Source of the DNA: Paenibacillus tyrphae
Lineage (GTDB): Bacteria > Bacillota > Bacilli > Paenibacillales > NBRC-103111
Reading direction: 5' to 3'
Assembly: GCF_027925525.1 (NCBI RefSeq)
Contig: NZ_BSDJ01000025.1
Span: forward strand, 43,280-107,279
Length of the DNA stretch: 64,000 bases
A model generated the notes under the pieces. It saw nothing but the letters and a program-made list of their open reading frames with translations. It had not been told where the DNA came from and did no database searches. A program made the translations under genes and the position numbers. How positions within the stretch are numbered: position 1 is the first letter of the stretch; every line of letters starts with the position of its first letter. Positions 42,455 to 51,454 of the stretch are shown here, piece by piece.

Positions 42455-44104
42455 TTACCAGGTCTTGAATCCTTTCGAGCCAACGCTGGCATTCGAAATA
42501 ATATCCATGACCGGTACGGAGTAAGCTACAAGAATAAGGACAACCAGCACACCGACCCATACGCCCCAGCGCTCGAAGATGGCCGGCGCTTTTTCCGCCG
42601 CTTCGCTCGCTTCCGCGATCGGGAACTCGGTTTCCCCTTTCGGAGCGCTGAGCAGCATGACGATGTTAATGATCATCATGACAACGCCGATGAACAAGAT
42701 CGTGCCGCCGATGGCCATCGCCACATGATACGGCATCCAGCCTACCGCATCCGCGCTGTCCTGATACGTGGTAAAGGCGGTCCGGCGCGGCGATCCGAGC
42801 AGACCGACCGTATGCATCGAGCCCGACATGAAGAACATGCCGACCATCCACACGATCGTTTGGATAATCCCCATCCGGTGCATGAGCGGAGTCATTTCCC
42901 GCCCCAGCATCGCCGGAATCAGCCAGTAGGTAATGCCGAAGAAAGTCAGCGCCACGCTCGTTGCCACCGTCAGATGGAAGTGGCCGGTTACCCACAGCGT
43001 GTTATGAACGATGGCGTTCAGCTCGTGGCTGGCGTTAATCAGTCCCCCGGCTCCGGCCGGGATGAAGATCAGCATCCCCATGAACGGAGCGAAGAAGCGG
43101 ACGTCCTTCCAAGGCAGCTTCTTCAGCCAGCCGAACAGTCCTTTCGCGCCGACGGAGCGGCCGTGCATCTCGAAGGAAGCGAACAGCGAGAACGCCGTCA
43201 TCAGCGACGGAATTACGACCATGAACGTCAGAACGACCTGCACGAATTTCCAGACGTTCGAGATCCCCGGCTCCATGAGCTGATGGTGGAAGCCGACCGG
43301 AATCGAGAAGAGCAAGAACATGATGAACGACAAGCGGGCAAGCGCATCGCTGAACATTTTGCCGCCGATCACCTTCGGAATAACAACATACCAGCACATA
43401 TAAGCAGGCAATAGCCAGAAGTAAACAAGCGGATGGCCGAAATACCAGAACAGCGTCCGGCTCAACACGACGTTGACCGTATCGACCCAGCCGAGCGACC
43501 ACGGGATAAGCTGGAACAATACCTCGATCGCGACGCCCAGCGTTGCGATAATCCACATCAGCATCGTCACGACGGCCATAAACGTAAAGATCGGGGTCGT
43601 CTCTCCGCGGTGCGTTTTTTTCCAATAGCGGTAGTTGATGAAGATGCCGAAGCCGCTCATCCAGCTCCCGACGACAACGAACACTAGCGCGATGTAAAAC
43701 GCAGGCGATGCTTTAAGCGGAGCATAGAACGTGTACAGCACCGTCGCCCGGTTCAGCAAAATCTCAACCGTCGCGATCGCCGTTCCGAGCGTCATCAGGC
43801 CGAAGCCGAGCCAGCCGAGATTGCGGGCAATCGGCAGCAGACGGCCTCCGAGCGTACGGGCAACCCCCGCATACAAAAATCCGATGATGAAGTAGGTGGT
43901 GAAGATGAGCGCCATCAAGACGCCGTGCGCCGTCAGCAGCTGGTAATAGCCGATGCCCATCGGCAGCGCAAGCATTCCCCCGCGGACAAGCCCTTGCATG
44001 ACGCCGGCAATGCCGCCGAGAAACAGCGCGAAGAAAGCGAACAAAATATGGGCGAGCACCAGGGCCGAATCGCGCCGATCGAAACTTTTCAGATTTTGAA
44101 TCAT
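42455..44104 (-). CDS. ba3-type cytochrome c oxidase subunit I
   Basis: Haem-copper oxygen reductase core of 549 residues with about 13 membrane segments. Visible landmarks are the haem-a ligand helix (TAHGVLMALIFTTYFIIG), the binuclear-centre loop WYFGHPLVYFWLLPAY with the HPxVY site, a histidine-rich NAIVHNTLWVTGHFHLTVAT and HRMGIIQTIVW. The short N-terminus and these sequences fit the B-family (ba3, Thermus-like) enzymes. It couples oxygen reduction to proton pumping. RBS AAAGGAG before ATG 44104. It is the last gene of the subunit IIa-II-I set. Confidence 0.92.
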   Translation of the reverse strand: MIQNLKSFDRRDSALVLAHILFAFFALFLGGIAGVMQGLVRGGMLALPMGIGYYQLLTAHGVLMALIFTTYFIIGFLYAGVARTLGGRLLPIARNLGWLGFGLMTLGTAIATVEILLNRATVLYTFYAPLKASPAFYIALVFVVVGSWMSGFGIFINYRYWKKTHRGETTPIFTFMAVVTMLMWIIATLGVAIEVLFQLIPWSLGWVDTVNVVLSRTLFWYFGHPLVYFWLLPAYMCWYVVIPKVIGGKMFSDALARLSFIMFLLFSIPVGFHHQLMEPGISNVWKFVQVVLTFMVVIPSLMTAFSLFASFEMHGRSVGAKGLFGWLKKLPWKDVRFFAPFMGMLIFIPAGAGGLINASHELNAIVHNTLWVTGHFHLTVATSVALTFFGITYWLIPAMLGREMTPLMHRMGIIQTIVWMVGMFFMSGSMHTVGLLGSPRRTAFTTYQDSADAVGWMPYHVAMAIGGTILFIGVVMMIINIVMLLSAPKGETEFPIAEASEAAEKAPAIFERWGVWVGVLVVLILVAYSVPVMDIISNASVGSKGFKTW

Positions 44105-44178
44105 AGGGAATACGCTCCTTTAATTGCGGACCGGCAAGACATTCCGACGAAGGAATCGGCTCGCTTCCGCCTTCACGA

Positions 44179-44198
44179 ATTGTGATATTTTTCACAAT
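44179..44198. promoter_or_regulatory. Fnr/CRP-type palindrome between subunit II and I genes
   Basis: ATTGTGA-N6-TCACAAT, a perfect dyad matching the Bacillus Fnr box TGTGA-N6-TCACA. It lies 75 bp before the subunit I start and 37 bp after the subunit II gene. It could allow oxygen control of subunit I, or be a short hairpin; no clear -10 for it was found. Confidence 0.55.
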
Positions 44199-44234
44199 AT
44201 TAGATATTACGGTTCTCTCTACGACCGTGCGCGC

Positions 44235-44705
44235 CTATTTTACGATGATTTTCATCATCATGACTTCGTGCGCCGCGCCGCAGTATTCGTTACACAGCAC
44301 CAGGTATTCCCCCGGCTTATCGAACGTATAGGAGAAATGGTTCACCTCGCCCGGTACGGCCATCATGTTGATCGTCGTTCCGTTCACTTGAAACCCGTGC
44401 ACGACATCGGAACTGGTCAATTGAAAGCGAACCTTCGACCCCGCCGGAATTTCCAATTTATCGGGATTGTACCCGAAGGCAAAAGCAACCAAAATCGCCT
44501 CGTACTCTTTGTCGCCAATTTGGTGAAGCCCCGGCTTATCGAACGGCGGTGTCGTAGTCAGCGTATCCGGATTTACCGTATGCCGGTGATCGCCAGGCGG
44601 CTCCATCCCCAATGCAAACGCTCCCACACCGACGACCGTCAAAAACAAGACTAACATGGAAATCCCGAAAATAAGCCAAATTTTCTCCAAACGATGGATA
44701 TGCAT
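44235..44705 (-). CDS. Cytochrome c oxidase subunit II (CuA), ba3 type
   Basis: 156 residues: one membrane helix (about 10-32), then a cupredoxin domain. The CuA centre is complete: HGFQVNG upstream and LCNEYCGAAHEVM with both Cys, His and Met. The short form with a single helix is that of ba3-type oxidases. It receives electrons from a cytochrome c or similar carrier on the outer face and passes them to subunit I. Confidence 0.92.
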   Translation of the reverse strand: MHIHRLEKIWLIFGISMLVLFLTVVGVGAFALGMEPPGDHRHTVNPDTLTTTPPFDKPGLHQIGDKEYEAILVAFAFGYNPDKLEIPAGSKVRFQLTSSDVVHGFQVNGTTINMMAVPGEVNHFSYTFDKPGEYLVLCNEYCGAAHEVMMMKIIVK

Positions 44706-44757
44706 GCTTCTTCAACTCCTTCAATCTCTGTTCCGTTCCCGTTACCCGTCTACGGTT

Positions 44758-44931
44758 TTACCCCCTGACTATGAACAATACGAAGACCCCGAACCAACTC
44801 AGCAGCAGAAACAATCCGAGCAGCATGACGGAAGCGAAAGTACCTTTCAAGCCTTCCTCTTCGTTCTTTTGTTTGACAACCGGCGTTTCCCCCTGATGCA
44901 TTTGGGATGCGGCGTTGTGCGGTTTAGCCAT
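44758..44931 (-). CDS. Cytochrome c oxidase subunit IIa (small helix)
   Basis: 57 residues with one C-terminal membrane helix (SVMLLGLFLLLSWFGVFVLF). I start it at ATG 44931, behind GGGAGGG; the frame runs on to 44958 but without a ribosome site. The gene order IIa-II-I is that of ba3 oxidases. The helix replaces one of the subunit II helices of other oxidases. Confidence 0.85.
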   Translation of the reverse strand: MAKPHNAASQMHQGETPVVKQKNEEEGLKGTFASVMLLGLFLLLSWFGVFVLFIVRG

Positions 44932-44995
44932 CTTATTCCCTCCCCTTGTGCGGGACATCTTATGTCCTTATTGTAGAGGTCCTGGACCAAAAGGC

Positions 44996-45024
44996 TCTAT
45001 GATTTAAGTCACAGCTAAAGTCAA
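44996..45024 (-). promoter_or_regulatory. Possible promoter of the oxidase genes
   Basis: TTGACT (45024-45019), 17 bp, CATAGA (45001-44996) on the minus strand, 65 bp before subunit IIa. Good -35, poor -10; may depend on an activator. Confidence 0.3.
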
Positions 45025-45179
45025 GGATTATTGAACGTTTTATGGACGAAAAAGGCGAAAAATGTCGAATTCACTTTCGGCTGTGACGAAATTCGATGAC
45101 GGTATATTATTGTTTATTTCTGCGCAACTTGTAAGGATAAGGGAGGATTCGTGTACGGAAGCGCACAGGAGGTAACACC

Positions 45180-46649
45180 ATGAACCTTATTTCGAAATCG
45201 ATCGCCGAAAATTTGGATACTCTTTACCGTACCTTCAGCCATACGCCCGATCTGATCACCCGCCATTTCCAGATGAAGCCGGGAGCGCATGCGCTACTGG
45301 TGTATTTCGACGGATTGACGGACAAGCCCGCCGTCAGCAATCATATTCTGCATCCGCTGATTCACGAGCTGGATTCGGTCGAGGACCTCTCAAACTCCTC
45401 GGCGATCACCGGGCAGATCCAGACGATTACCCTTTGGGCCGATGCCGAAATGTCGCTTTTCCACGGAAACAGCGTTCTCTTCATCGACGGCCTGCCGTAT
45501 TGTTACATCTTTCCGACGCAAGGAGGACCGGAAAGAGCGATTAAGGAGCCCGATACCGAAAAGACTTTAAAAGGGGCGCATCTCGGCTTCGTGGAAGCAG
45601 ACGGACAGAACATCGCGCTCATCCGCCGCTATTTGCCGAACCGTGAATTAAAAATCAAGCCATTCGTCATTGGCGCAAGAGGAAAAACCAAGGTTTCGGT
45701 TTTGTATTTGGAGGATATCACCAAACCCGATTTGGTGGAAGAAATAGAGACCCGTCTTCAGCAAATCGATACGGACCACATCTTTAATGCGGGGGAATTG
45801 GAAGAATATATCGAAGATCATCCGGCCAGCCTGCTGCCGCAATTCATCATTACGGAGCGGCCCGATTCGGTCGTCTCTCACCTTCTGGAAGGCCGAATTG
45901 CCGTTATTGTCGATAATTCACCGGGAGTGCTCATCGGCCCTGTCACTTTCCTGACGTTCTTTCAATCGATCGAGGACTACAGCAGCCGTTGGATCGTGGC
46001 ATCCTTTATCCGGATGCTGCGCTTTATTGCCTTTTTTATTACGATTTGCCTGCCGGCGGTTTATATAGCCATTATCTCCTTTCATTACGAAGTGCTTCCG
46101 CTGCGGCTGCTGATCTCCATCGGGGAGTCGAGGGCTAAAGTCCCTTTTCCGCCGATCATCGAAGCGCTTGTCATGGAAACCTCCATCGAAATGCTGCGGG
46201 AAGCGGGGCTCCGTCTGCCGGGCCCTCTCGGGCAAACGATCGGCGTCGTCGGCGGTATCATTATCGGACAGGCGGCCGTTCAAGCGGGCATCGTCAGCAA
46301 TATTATGGTCATTATCGTGGCCATCACGGCCGTATCGTCGTTCATTATTCCCAATTACGACATGGCTTCGGCTTTGCGCCTGATCCGGTTTCCGATGATG
46401 GTGCTGGCCATGATGTTCGGGATGGTCGGCATCGTAATCGGGCTTGCGATCTTCGTACTGCATCTGATAGCGATGGAATCGGTCGGCGTTCCATACGGAA
46501 GCCCGGTAGCCCCCATCCGAATTGCCGATTGGAAAGATATCTGGATACGCATACCCCTGTGGAAAATGAACAAGCGACCGTTCTCCGCGAATCCGGCTCA
46601 AATGAAACGGCAGGGCCCCAGCCGGGAAGGGGACGATGAGAAAAGGTGA
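45180..46649 (+). CDS. Spore germination protein, GerAA/KA family
   Basis: A-subunit of a germinant receptor, 489 residues. An N-terminal soluble domain (about 1-240) includes ALLVYFDGLTDKPAVSN and EDHPASLLPQFIITERPD. The membrane part follows with IAVIVDNSPGVLIGPVTFL, SLPFPP-like KVPFPPIIEALVMETSIE and REAGLRLPGPLGQTIGVVGG. Receptors of this kind sit in the inner spore membrane and respond to amino acids, sugars or nucleosides. It is the first gene of a complete ger-ABC operon; genes follow at 9 and -4 bp. The ligand cannot be read from sequence. Confidence 0.92.
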   Translation: MNLISKSIAENLDTLYRTFSHTPDLITRHFQMKPGAHALLVYFDGLTDKPAVSNHILHPLIHELDSVEDLSNSSAITGQIQTITLWADAEMSLFHGNSVLFIDGLPYCYIFPTQGGPERAIKEPDTEKTLKGAHLGFVEADGQNIALIRRYLPNRELKIKPFVIGARGKTKVSVLYLEDITKPDLVEEIETRLQQIDTDHIFNAGELEEYIEDHPASLLPQFIITERPDSVVSHLLEGRIAVIVDNSPGVLIGPVTFLTFFQSIEDYSSRWIVASFIRMLRFIAFFITICLPAVYIAIISFHYEVLPLRLLISIGESRAKVPFPPIIEALVMETSIEMLREAGLRLPGPLGQTIGVVGGIIIGQAAVQAGIVSNIMVIIVAITAVSSFIIPNYDMASALRLIRFPMMVLAMMFGMVGIVIGLAIFVLHLIAMESVGVPYGSPVAPIRIADWKDIWIRIPLWKMNKRPFSANPAQMKRQGPSREGDDEKR

Positions 46650-46658
46650 CGGCCGGTC

Positions 46659-47759
46659 ATGAAAAAATATACCATGAATGAAATCAACCTGAAGCAGTTC
46701 ATCTTTACGATCTACAAAACCCAGATCGGTATCGGCGTGCTGTCCCTCCCGCGCGACTTGGCCGAGACGGCCGGGACGGACGGCTGGCTGGCGCTTGTGC
46801 TCGGCTGGCTGCTCGCCGTACTGTTCAGCGTCATCATCATTAAAGTGATGGAGAAGCATCCCAACGATTCGCTGTTCGACCTGTTTCCAAAAGTTTTCGG
46901 TCGATGGCTCGGCGGCTTGTTTACCTTGCTGTGGATTTTGTATACCGCCTTTTCCGCAACTATCGCTATGATCTCGTCGATTCACATTATTCAGGTATGG
47001 ATTTTGCCCAATGCCAAAGAATACGTGCTGATGCCGCTGTTCATCATTCCCGTCTACATGGCGACCAAGCAAGGGGTCCGGGTCATCGGCCGGTTTGCGG
47101 AATTTGTGTTTCTGTTCACCCTGTGGATGCCGATGATCCTGTTCTTAACCTTGCAAGAGAGCAACTGGCTGAATCTTTTTCCGATCGGCCAGAAGGGGTG
47201 GATGCCCATTCTGACGACCGTCAAAGCGACCGTTCTCTCTTTCCTTGGCTTTGAAGTCGCGTTTATGCTGTACCCTTTCCTGCAGGACAAAAAATCGGCG
47301 GTCAAAGGCGTCTTTATCGCCAATACGATGTCTATGCTTATTTTTATGCTGATCACGATCTGCAGCTACGTCCGCTTCAGTCAGGATGTGATCATGGAGT
47401 ACGTCTACCCCACATTGAACCTGCTAAAGCTCATTCGCCTTCCGATCCTGGAGCGGTTTGAAATTATTTTTCTTCCGTTCTATTTGTTTATCTTGTTTAT
47501 GACGGTGATCCCTTATCTATACATGTCCGTATTCGGCATCAGCCGGATGCTCGGCAAACCGGATCATCGTCCCTACTTGCGTCTAATCATACTCGGCTGG
47601 CTGGTGATGCCCTTCTTTTTTACGCCTTCCTTTTCCGAAATTACCGGACTGGGAAAGCTATGGGGCAATGTAGGGTTGTGCGCGGCCGTTCTGTTCCCCA
47701 TCTTCCTATGGGTATACCAAGGAATATTCCGTAAGCTTAGAAAGGGCGCATTGCGATGA
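46659..47759 (+). CDS. Spore germination protein, GerAB family permease
   Basis: B-subunit, 366 residues with ten predicted membrane helices of the APC-transporter fold. The early QIGIGVLSLPRDLAETAGTD and VMEKHPNDSLFDLFPKVFG are characteristic. In B. subtilis the B-subunit holds the germinant-binding pocket. The end overlaps the C-subunit gene by four bases. Confidence 0.92.
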   Translation: MKKYTMNEINLKQFIFTIYKTQIGIGVLSLPRDLAETAGTDGWLALVLGWLLAVLFSVIIIKVMEKHPNDSLFDLFPKVFGRWLGGLFTLLWILYTAFSATIAMISSIHIIQVWILPNAKEYVLMPLFIIPVYMATKQGVRVIGRFAEFVFLFTLWMPMILFLTLQESNWLNLFPIGQKGWMPILTTVKATVLSFLGFEVAFMLYPFLQDKKSAVKGVFIANTMSMLIFMLITICSYVRFSQDVIMEYVYPTLNLLKLIRLPILERFEIIFLPFYLFILFMTVIPYLYMSVFGISRMLGKPDHRPYLRLIILGWLVMPFFFTPSFSEITGLGKLWGNVGLCAAVLFPIFLWVYQGIFRKLRKGALR

Positions 47760-48874
47760 AAAGACTCCTGATCGCCATCCTGACGCTCTCCCTGCTGCTC
47801 GCCGTTCCCGGGTGCGGTCGAAAAATGTATTTGGAGAACCGGCAAATTATTTTGATGACGGGCGCCGATCTCAGCAGCGACCAGCATTTGACCGTCTTCA
47901 CGTCCACCCCGGTGTTCAGTGTGGAGGCCAAGCAAAAATACAATATATCGGAAACGACCGCCGATACGTTAAGACAGGCCAGATCGAAGCTCGATACGAT
48001 GAGCACCGGCCCGCTCGCTTCCGGGAAGATCCAGACGGTATTGGTTGGGAAAAAGCTGCTGCAGCGCGCGAATATGCTGTATTACCTGGATGTGTTCATG
48101 CGTGATCCGAAAAGCGAGATCAACGCAAACGTCGTGGCTGTGGACGGCTCTGTCAACGAGATTATGTATGCGAATATGGCGGATAAAGGACGGCCTGGCG
48201 TCGTCATTAAAGAACAGACGGAGGCAGCGTTCACCAGCCGAACGGCCGTAAAAACGATCATGCAGGAATTTCATCAGCAGCTCCTCGATCCGCGAAGAAC
48301 GCCTTCCTTGACGGAGGTCAAGCTAAAGGACAACGAAATCGTCGTGTCGGGAACGGCTCTTTTGTCCAAAGAAGGCACATACGCTACCTCGCTAAACAAC
48401 GAGGAGAGCACGCTATTAATGCTTTTGCAGCAAAAAAAAGGGCAGCCCTTCCCTTTTACGCTGCACATTCCGCCGCAGAAAATAAAGGCGGAGCAGCGAA
48501 TGGCCTACGTCAGCCTGGAGATCGGACATGTGAAGTACGACATCAAGTCCAAGCATGAGAATAACCGGTTTGCCTTCGATATCGGAATGGACATTGATGT
48601 GAATATGACGGAACGGCTGTTCGAATACAACCTTGAGAAAGATAAGGAGCGGCTGGAGCAAGCTATCGAACAGGAGCTGCAAAAAAAATGCGAAGCGCTG
48701 ATCGCAAAAATTCAGAAGCACCGCATCGATCCGATCGGATTGGGCGTATATGCTAAATCGTTCCACTACGATCATTGGAAAAAAGTCGAGAACGATTGGG
48801 GTCGGGCGTTAGGCGAAGCCAAGGTCCGCGTAATGCCAAAGGTTACCATCAAAAGCTCCGGGGTTGCGATGTAG
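47756..48874 (+). CDS. Spore germination lipoprotein, GerAC family
   Basis: C-subunit, 372 residues. A signal peptide ends in the lipobox AVPGC with C20 as the expected lipidated residue. The Ger(x)C core includes LTVFTSTPVFS, VLVGKKLLQRANMLYYLDVF, a central EIVVSGTALLSKEGTYA and the C-terminal helix region IQKHRIDPIGLGVYAKSF. It needs prelipoprotein diacylglyceryl transferase for function in known receptors. Its gene ends two bases before the convergent DUF2935 gene. Confidence 0.92.
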   Translation: MKRLLIAILTLSLLLAVPGCGRKMYLENRQIILMTGADLSSDQHLTVFTSTPVFSVEAKQKYNISETTADTLRQARSKLDTMSTGPLASGKIQTVLVGKKLLQRANMLYYLDVFMRDPKSEINANVVAVDGSVNEIMYANMADKGRPGVVIKEQTEAAFTSRTAVKTIMQEFHQQLLDPRRTPSLTEVKLKDNEIVVSGTALLSKEGTYATSLNNEESTLLMLLQQKKGQPFPFTLHIPPQKIKAEQRMAYVSLEIGHVKYDIKSKHENNRFAFDIGMDIDVNMTERLFEYNLEKDKERLEQAIEQELQKKCEALIAKIQKHRIDPIGLGVYAKSFHYDHWKKVENDWGRALGEAKVRVMPKVTIKSSGVAM

Positions 48875-48875
48875 A

Positions 48876-49700
48876 CTACCTTACGGTCGGCTTCGTTAAC
48901 GGACAATCCGGGATCTCGAAGATGGCGATATTAAAGTTCGCCAGCTTGCGCAAAAAATAACATGTCTCCGGAATATGGTGCTCCAGGAAGCGAAGCGTCG
49001 TCCGGCTTAAAAGCTGGGAATCCCGGTACAATCCGAGAATATGCTCGACCAGATGGTAGAAGACCACGACGGACTCGGACACTTGCTTGGCAAACAACCG
49101 CTGCACCGGAAAAAGCGGCGGAGTGAACCGCAAATAGCCTTTGATGGCTTTGTTTTTGATGATATGCGCTTGAAATTCCTGCTCAACTTGATGTACCTTC
49201 AAAGATAAGGGAATTTCGACCGGATCTAGGGCGTTGCGCGCCAACACCGCATGCCCCAGCTGATCCTCCAGCCACAGGTCCAACAATTCGACCAGCGAAA
49301 GCTCCGGAGGCCGCTCCGCCCGCATAGCATACAGGAGAAGCCGCAGGTATTCCTGATTCTCATTCAGCGTCCCGTTCAGAAACGTCGGCGACAAGTTCAA
49401 AATAACGAGGTTTTGCACCCGCAAATGCTGCATATGCCCTTCGAATTGAAAATAACCGACGGCTACTGAGTAGCTGGCCTTGGCGAACTCCGCCATCTCG
49501 GGGGATTCGTAAGGCAAGTCCGGGTCGACGGCGTACAGGCGCTCCCGCAATCGGCGGAACGCTACGATATATTCCTTCGCCGTATCGACCCACTGTTCTT
49601 CGGCCGGCGACAAATAATCGCGCATGAAATAAGCGTGATCCTCCAATATTTCAAGCCAGAACCGGTGTTCGTCCCAGGCGGTCATCTGGGAATATTTCAT
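48876..49700 (-). CDS. DUF2935 (ferritin-like helical) protein
   Basis: 274 residues in two related four-helix parts. The opening DEHRFWLEILEDHAYFMRD and the mid-protein LLDLWLEDQLGHAVLARN carry the E/H pattern typical of DUF2935, a Bacillales family seen near spore or stress genes. I start it at ATG 49700 behind GGAGG; ATG 49706 is too close to that site. The paired Glu/His could bind metal. No enzyme activity is known to me. Convergent with the germination operon. Confidence 0.8.
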   Translation of the reverse strand: MKYSQMTAWDEHRFWLEILEDHAYFMRDYLSPAEEQWVDTAKEYIVAFRRLRERLYAVDPDLPYESPEMAEFAKASYSVAVGYFQFEGHMQHLRVQNLVILNLSPTFLNGTLNENQEYLRLLLYAMRAERPPELSLVELLDLWLEDQLGHAVLARNALDPVEIPLSLKVHQVEQEFQAHIIKNKAIKGYLRFTPPLFPVQRLFAKQVSESVVVFYHLVEHILGLYRDSQLLSRTTLRFLEHHIPETCYFLRKLANFNIAIFEIPDCPLTKPTVR

Positions 49701-49833
49701 GGCCATCCCTCCAAGACGTTGTCAACCTATCCTATGTCTTGACAGGGAGCAATTAGTACCGGAAAAGCAAACCGGCCCGGCATCTAGGGACGGTGACGCC
49801 GAGAGGCAAACGATTTTGCACAGGAGGGAGAGT

Positions 49834-50595
49834 ATGCTTGTTCCGTCGGCATTGGACGACATCACAAACCTGTTTAAAGAAGAGCTGAACGACAACCTGG
49901 CGGGCATTTATTTACACGGCTCTTTGGCCATGGGATGCTTTAACCCGGACAAAAGCGATATCGACCTGCTGGTTGTGGTCAAGCGCAAGGTGACAGCGGA
50001 AACGTTCAAGCGGATCGCCAACAAGCTTCTTGCCATCGATGACGAGCTGCCGAACGAAGGCGGAATCGAGCTGAGCGTCATTCTGGAAAGTAGTTTGGGC
50101 GAGTTCGTCTATCCTACGCCTTTTGAATTTCATTATTCCCCTTTGCACAAGGACAAGTATCGGACGGACGGGAATTATATTTGCGGAGGCCGCGAAGATC
50201 CGGACTTGGCAGCGCACCTTACGGTCGCTTATCACCGGGGAATCGCTTTATACGGGAAGCCGCTGCGCGAGGTGATGCAGCCTATCGACAAGCGATTTTA
50301 CGTGGAATCCATTCTTCACGATGCGGAGGACGCTCCCCAAGGCATCCTGGAGGCACCCGAGTATTATGTCTTAAATTTGTGCAGAGTGTTATATTATCTC
50401 AAGGAAGGCGCCGTTTCTTCGAAACGGGAGGGCGGCGAATGGGGCTTAAATTCGCTACCTTCGAAGTACGGGGAGACTGTACGTCTATGCTTGGAGCGGT
50501 ATGGCGGCAGAACGGACCGCATGAAGCCGGACAAGCGGCTGCTGTCCGATTTCGCCAGCTATATGCTGGGTGAAATCCGGCAGTCGGTTCAATGA
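49834..50595 (+). CDS. ANT-type nucleotidyltransferase (AadA/ANT(9)-like)
   Basis: 253 residues from ATG 49834 (GGAGGG upstream). The nucleotidyltransferase site is LHGSLAMGCFNPDKSDIDLL with the GS-x-G-x-SDID pattern; the helical C-terminal half (DLAAHLTVAYHRGIALYG, YYVLNLCRVLYYLKEG) is that of aminoglycoside 3''/9-adenylyltransferases. Such chromosomal copies may modify spectinomycin or streptomycin or may have other substrates. A hairpin terminator follows. Composition matches the core genome, so recent transfer is not evident. Confidence 0.85.
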   Translation: MLVPSALDDITNLFKEELNDNLAGIYLHGSLAMGCFNPDKSDIDLLVVVKRKVTAETFKRIANKLLAIDDELPNEGGIELSVILESSLGEFVYPTPFEFHYSPLHKDKYRTDGNYICGGREDPDLAAHLTVAYHRGIALYGKPLREVMQPIDKRFYVESILHDAEDAPQGILEAPEYYVLNLCRVLYYLKEGAVSSKREGGEWGLNSLPSKYGETVRLCLERYGGRTDRMKPDKRLLSDFASYMLGEIRQSVQ

Positions 50596-50613
50596 GCCCG
50601 GCAGGCATGAAAA

Positions 50614-50653
50614 AGGCGCACAGCCGTATTTCGGCGGTGCGCCTGAGCTTGTT
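50614..50653 (+). terminator. Stem-loop after the nucleotidyltransferase gene
   Basis: AGGCGCAC and GTGCGCCT enclose a smaller GCCG/CGGC hairpin; GAGCTTGTTTTG follows. A-rich upstream bases let it work on both strands, so it may also close the tenA operon. Confidence 0.7.
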
Positions 50654-50654
50654 T

Positions 50655-50736
50655 TGTCTTCGGGAAATATCCGCTGATAAGCGGCTTCAATAAAAATTTC
50701 GGAAGTGGATACCCCACCCCTTCGTAACCTCTATTA
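50655..50736. mobile_element. MITE-like element, truncated copy 3
   Basis: CGGGAAATATCCGCTGATAAGCGG through AATTTCGGAAGTGGATACCC and TTCGTAACCTCTATT matches the right-hand 80 bp of copies 1 and 2. The left half and both terminal inverted repeats are missing, so it is a relic. It lies between the terminator and the tenA stop. Confidence 0.65.
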
Positions 50737-50740
50737 AGAA

Positions 50741-51406
50741 TTATAATACCGGCCATGTCTCCTTGCGGTAAGCCATGTCCCAGAACATGTATTCATACCG
50801 GCTGCTAAGAATGAAATGATTCTGCATCCGCTGCCGGTCCTGAGCCGTTGCCTGCTCCGCCAGCTCGTCCAGCCGGGCGATCTGCTCTTCGACGAGCACC
50901 CGGAACCATTCGCCGCCGTAGGCTGCGATCCATTCGCGGTAGATCGGCTCTTCCGGCGTGCAGCCTGCCAGCCGTTCGCCGATTTCGTAATACAGCCAAT
51001 AGCACGGCAGGATTGCGGCGATGATGTCGCCGAGCTGACCGGTATAGGCCGCACGGATCATATGGGAAGTGTAAGCATACGAAGTGGGCGCAGGCTCGAA
51101 CGCCGCTTTTTCCTCCTCGGTGACGCCGAGCAGCTTGCTGAATTTTTCATGCAAGGACAGCTCCGCCTCATAGGTGCCCTGCGCGTGATGCGCCATGCTT
51201 TTCACTGTTGCCAAATCATTCGCTTTCGCTGCGCCGAGCGCCTGCACGCGGGCGAATTGGGACAAATAGTACGCGTCGTTCAGGACGTAATGCCGGAAGC
51301 AATCGAGCGGCAGCGTGCCGTCGCCGATGCCCTTGACGAACGGATGCTCGAAGCTGGCTTGCCAGCTTGCGTCCGCCGCTTGACGTACTTGTTCGGAAAA
51401 TTTCAT
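50741..51406 (-). CDS. tenA: Thiaminase II / aminopyrimidine aminohydrolase
   Basis: Hydrolyses 4-amino-5-aminomethyl-2-methylpyrimidine to the hydroxymethyl form, salvaging thiamin breakdown products; cytoplasmic. 221 residues, all-helical TenA fold. The catalytic cysteine C135 is in ILPCYWLYYEIGE, as in B. subtilis TenA, and the C-terminal Glu lies in SSRYEYMFWDMAY. It is the last gene of the riboswitch-controlled transporter operon, which fits uptake of a pyrimidine precursor followed by its conversion. Confidence 0.93.
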   Translation of the reverse strand: MKFSEQVRQAADASWQASFEHPFVKGIGDGTLPLDCFRHYVLNDAYYLSQFARVQALGAAKANDLATVKSMAHHAQGTYEAELSLHEKFSKLLGVTEEEKAAFEPAPTSYAYTSHMIRAAYTGQLGDIIAAILPCYWLYYEIGERLAGCTPEEPIYREWIAAYGGEWFRVLVEEQIARLDELAEQATAQDRQRMQNHFILSSRYEYMFWDMAYRKETWPVL

Positions 51407-51454
51407 AACGAATCTGCCTCCTTGAAATTCGGTAAACCAACCATTGCCGCATCA

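Noticed and set aside
45918..47072. 384-residue minus-strand frame over the germination operon
   Set aside because: Shadow of GerA/GerB family genes; no ribosome site and repetitive charged text.
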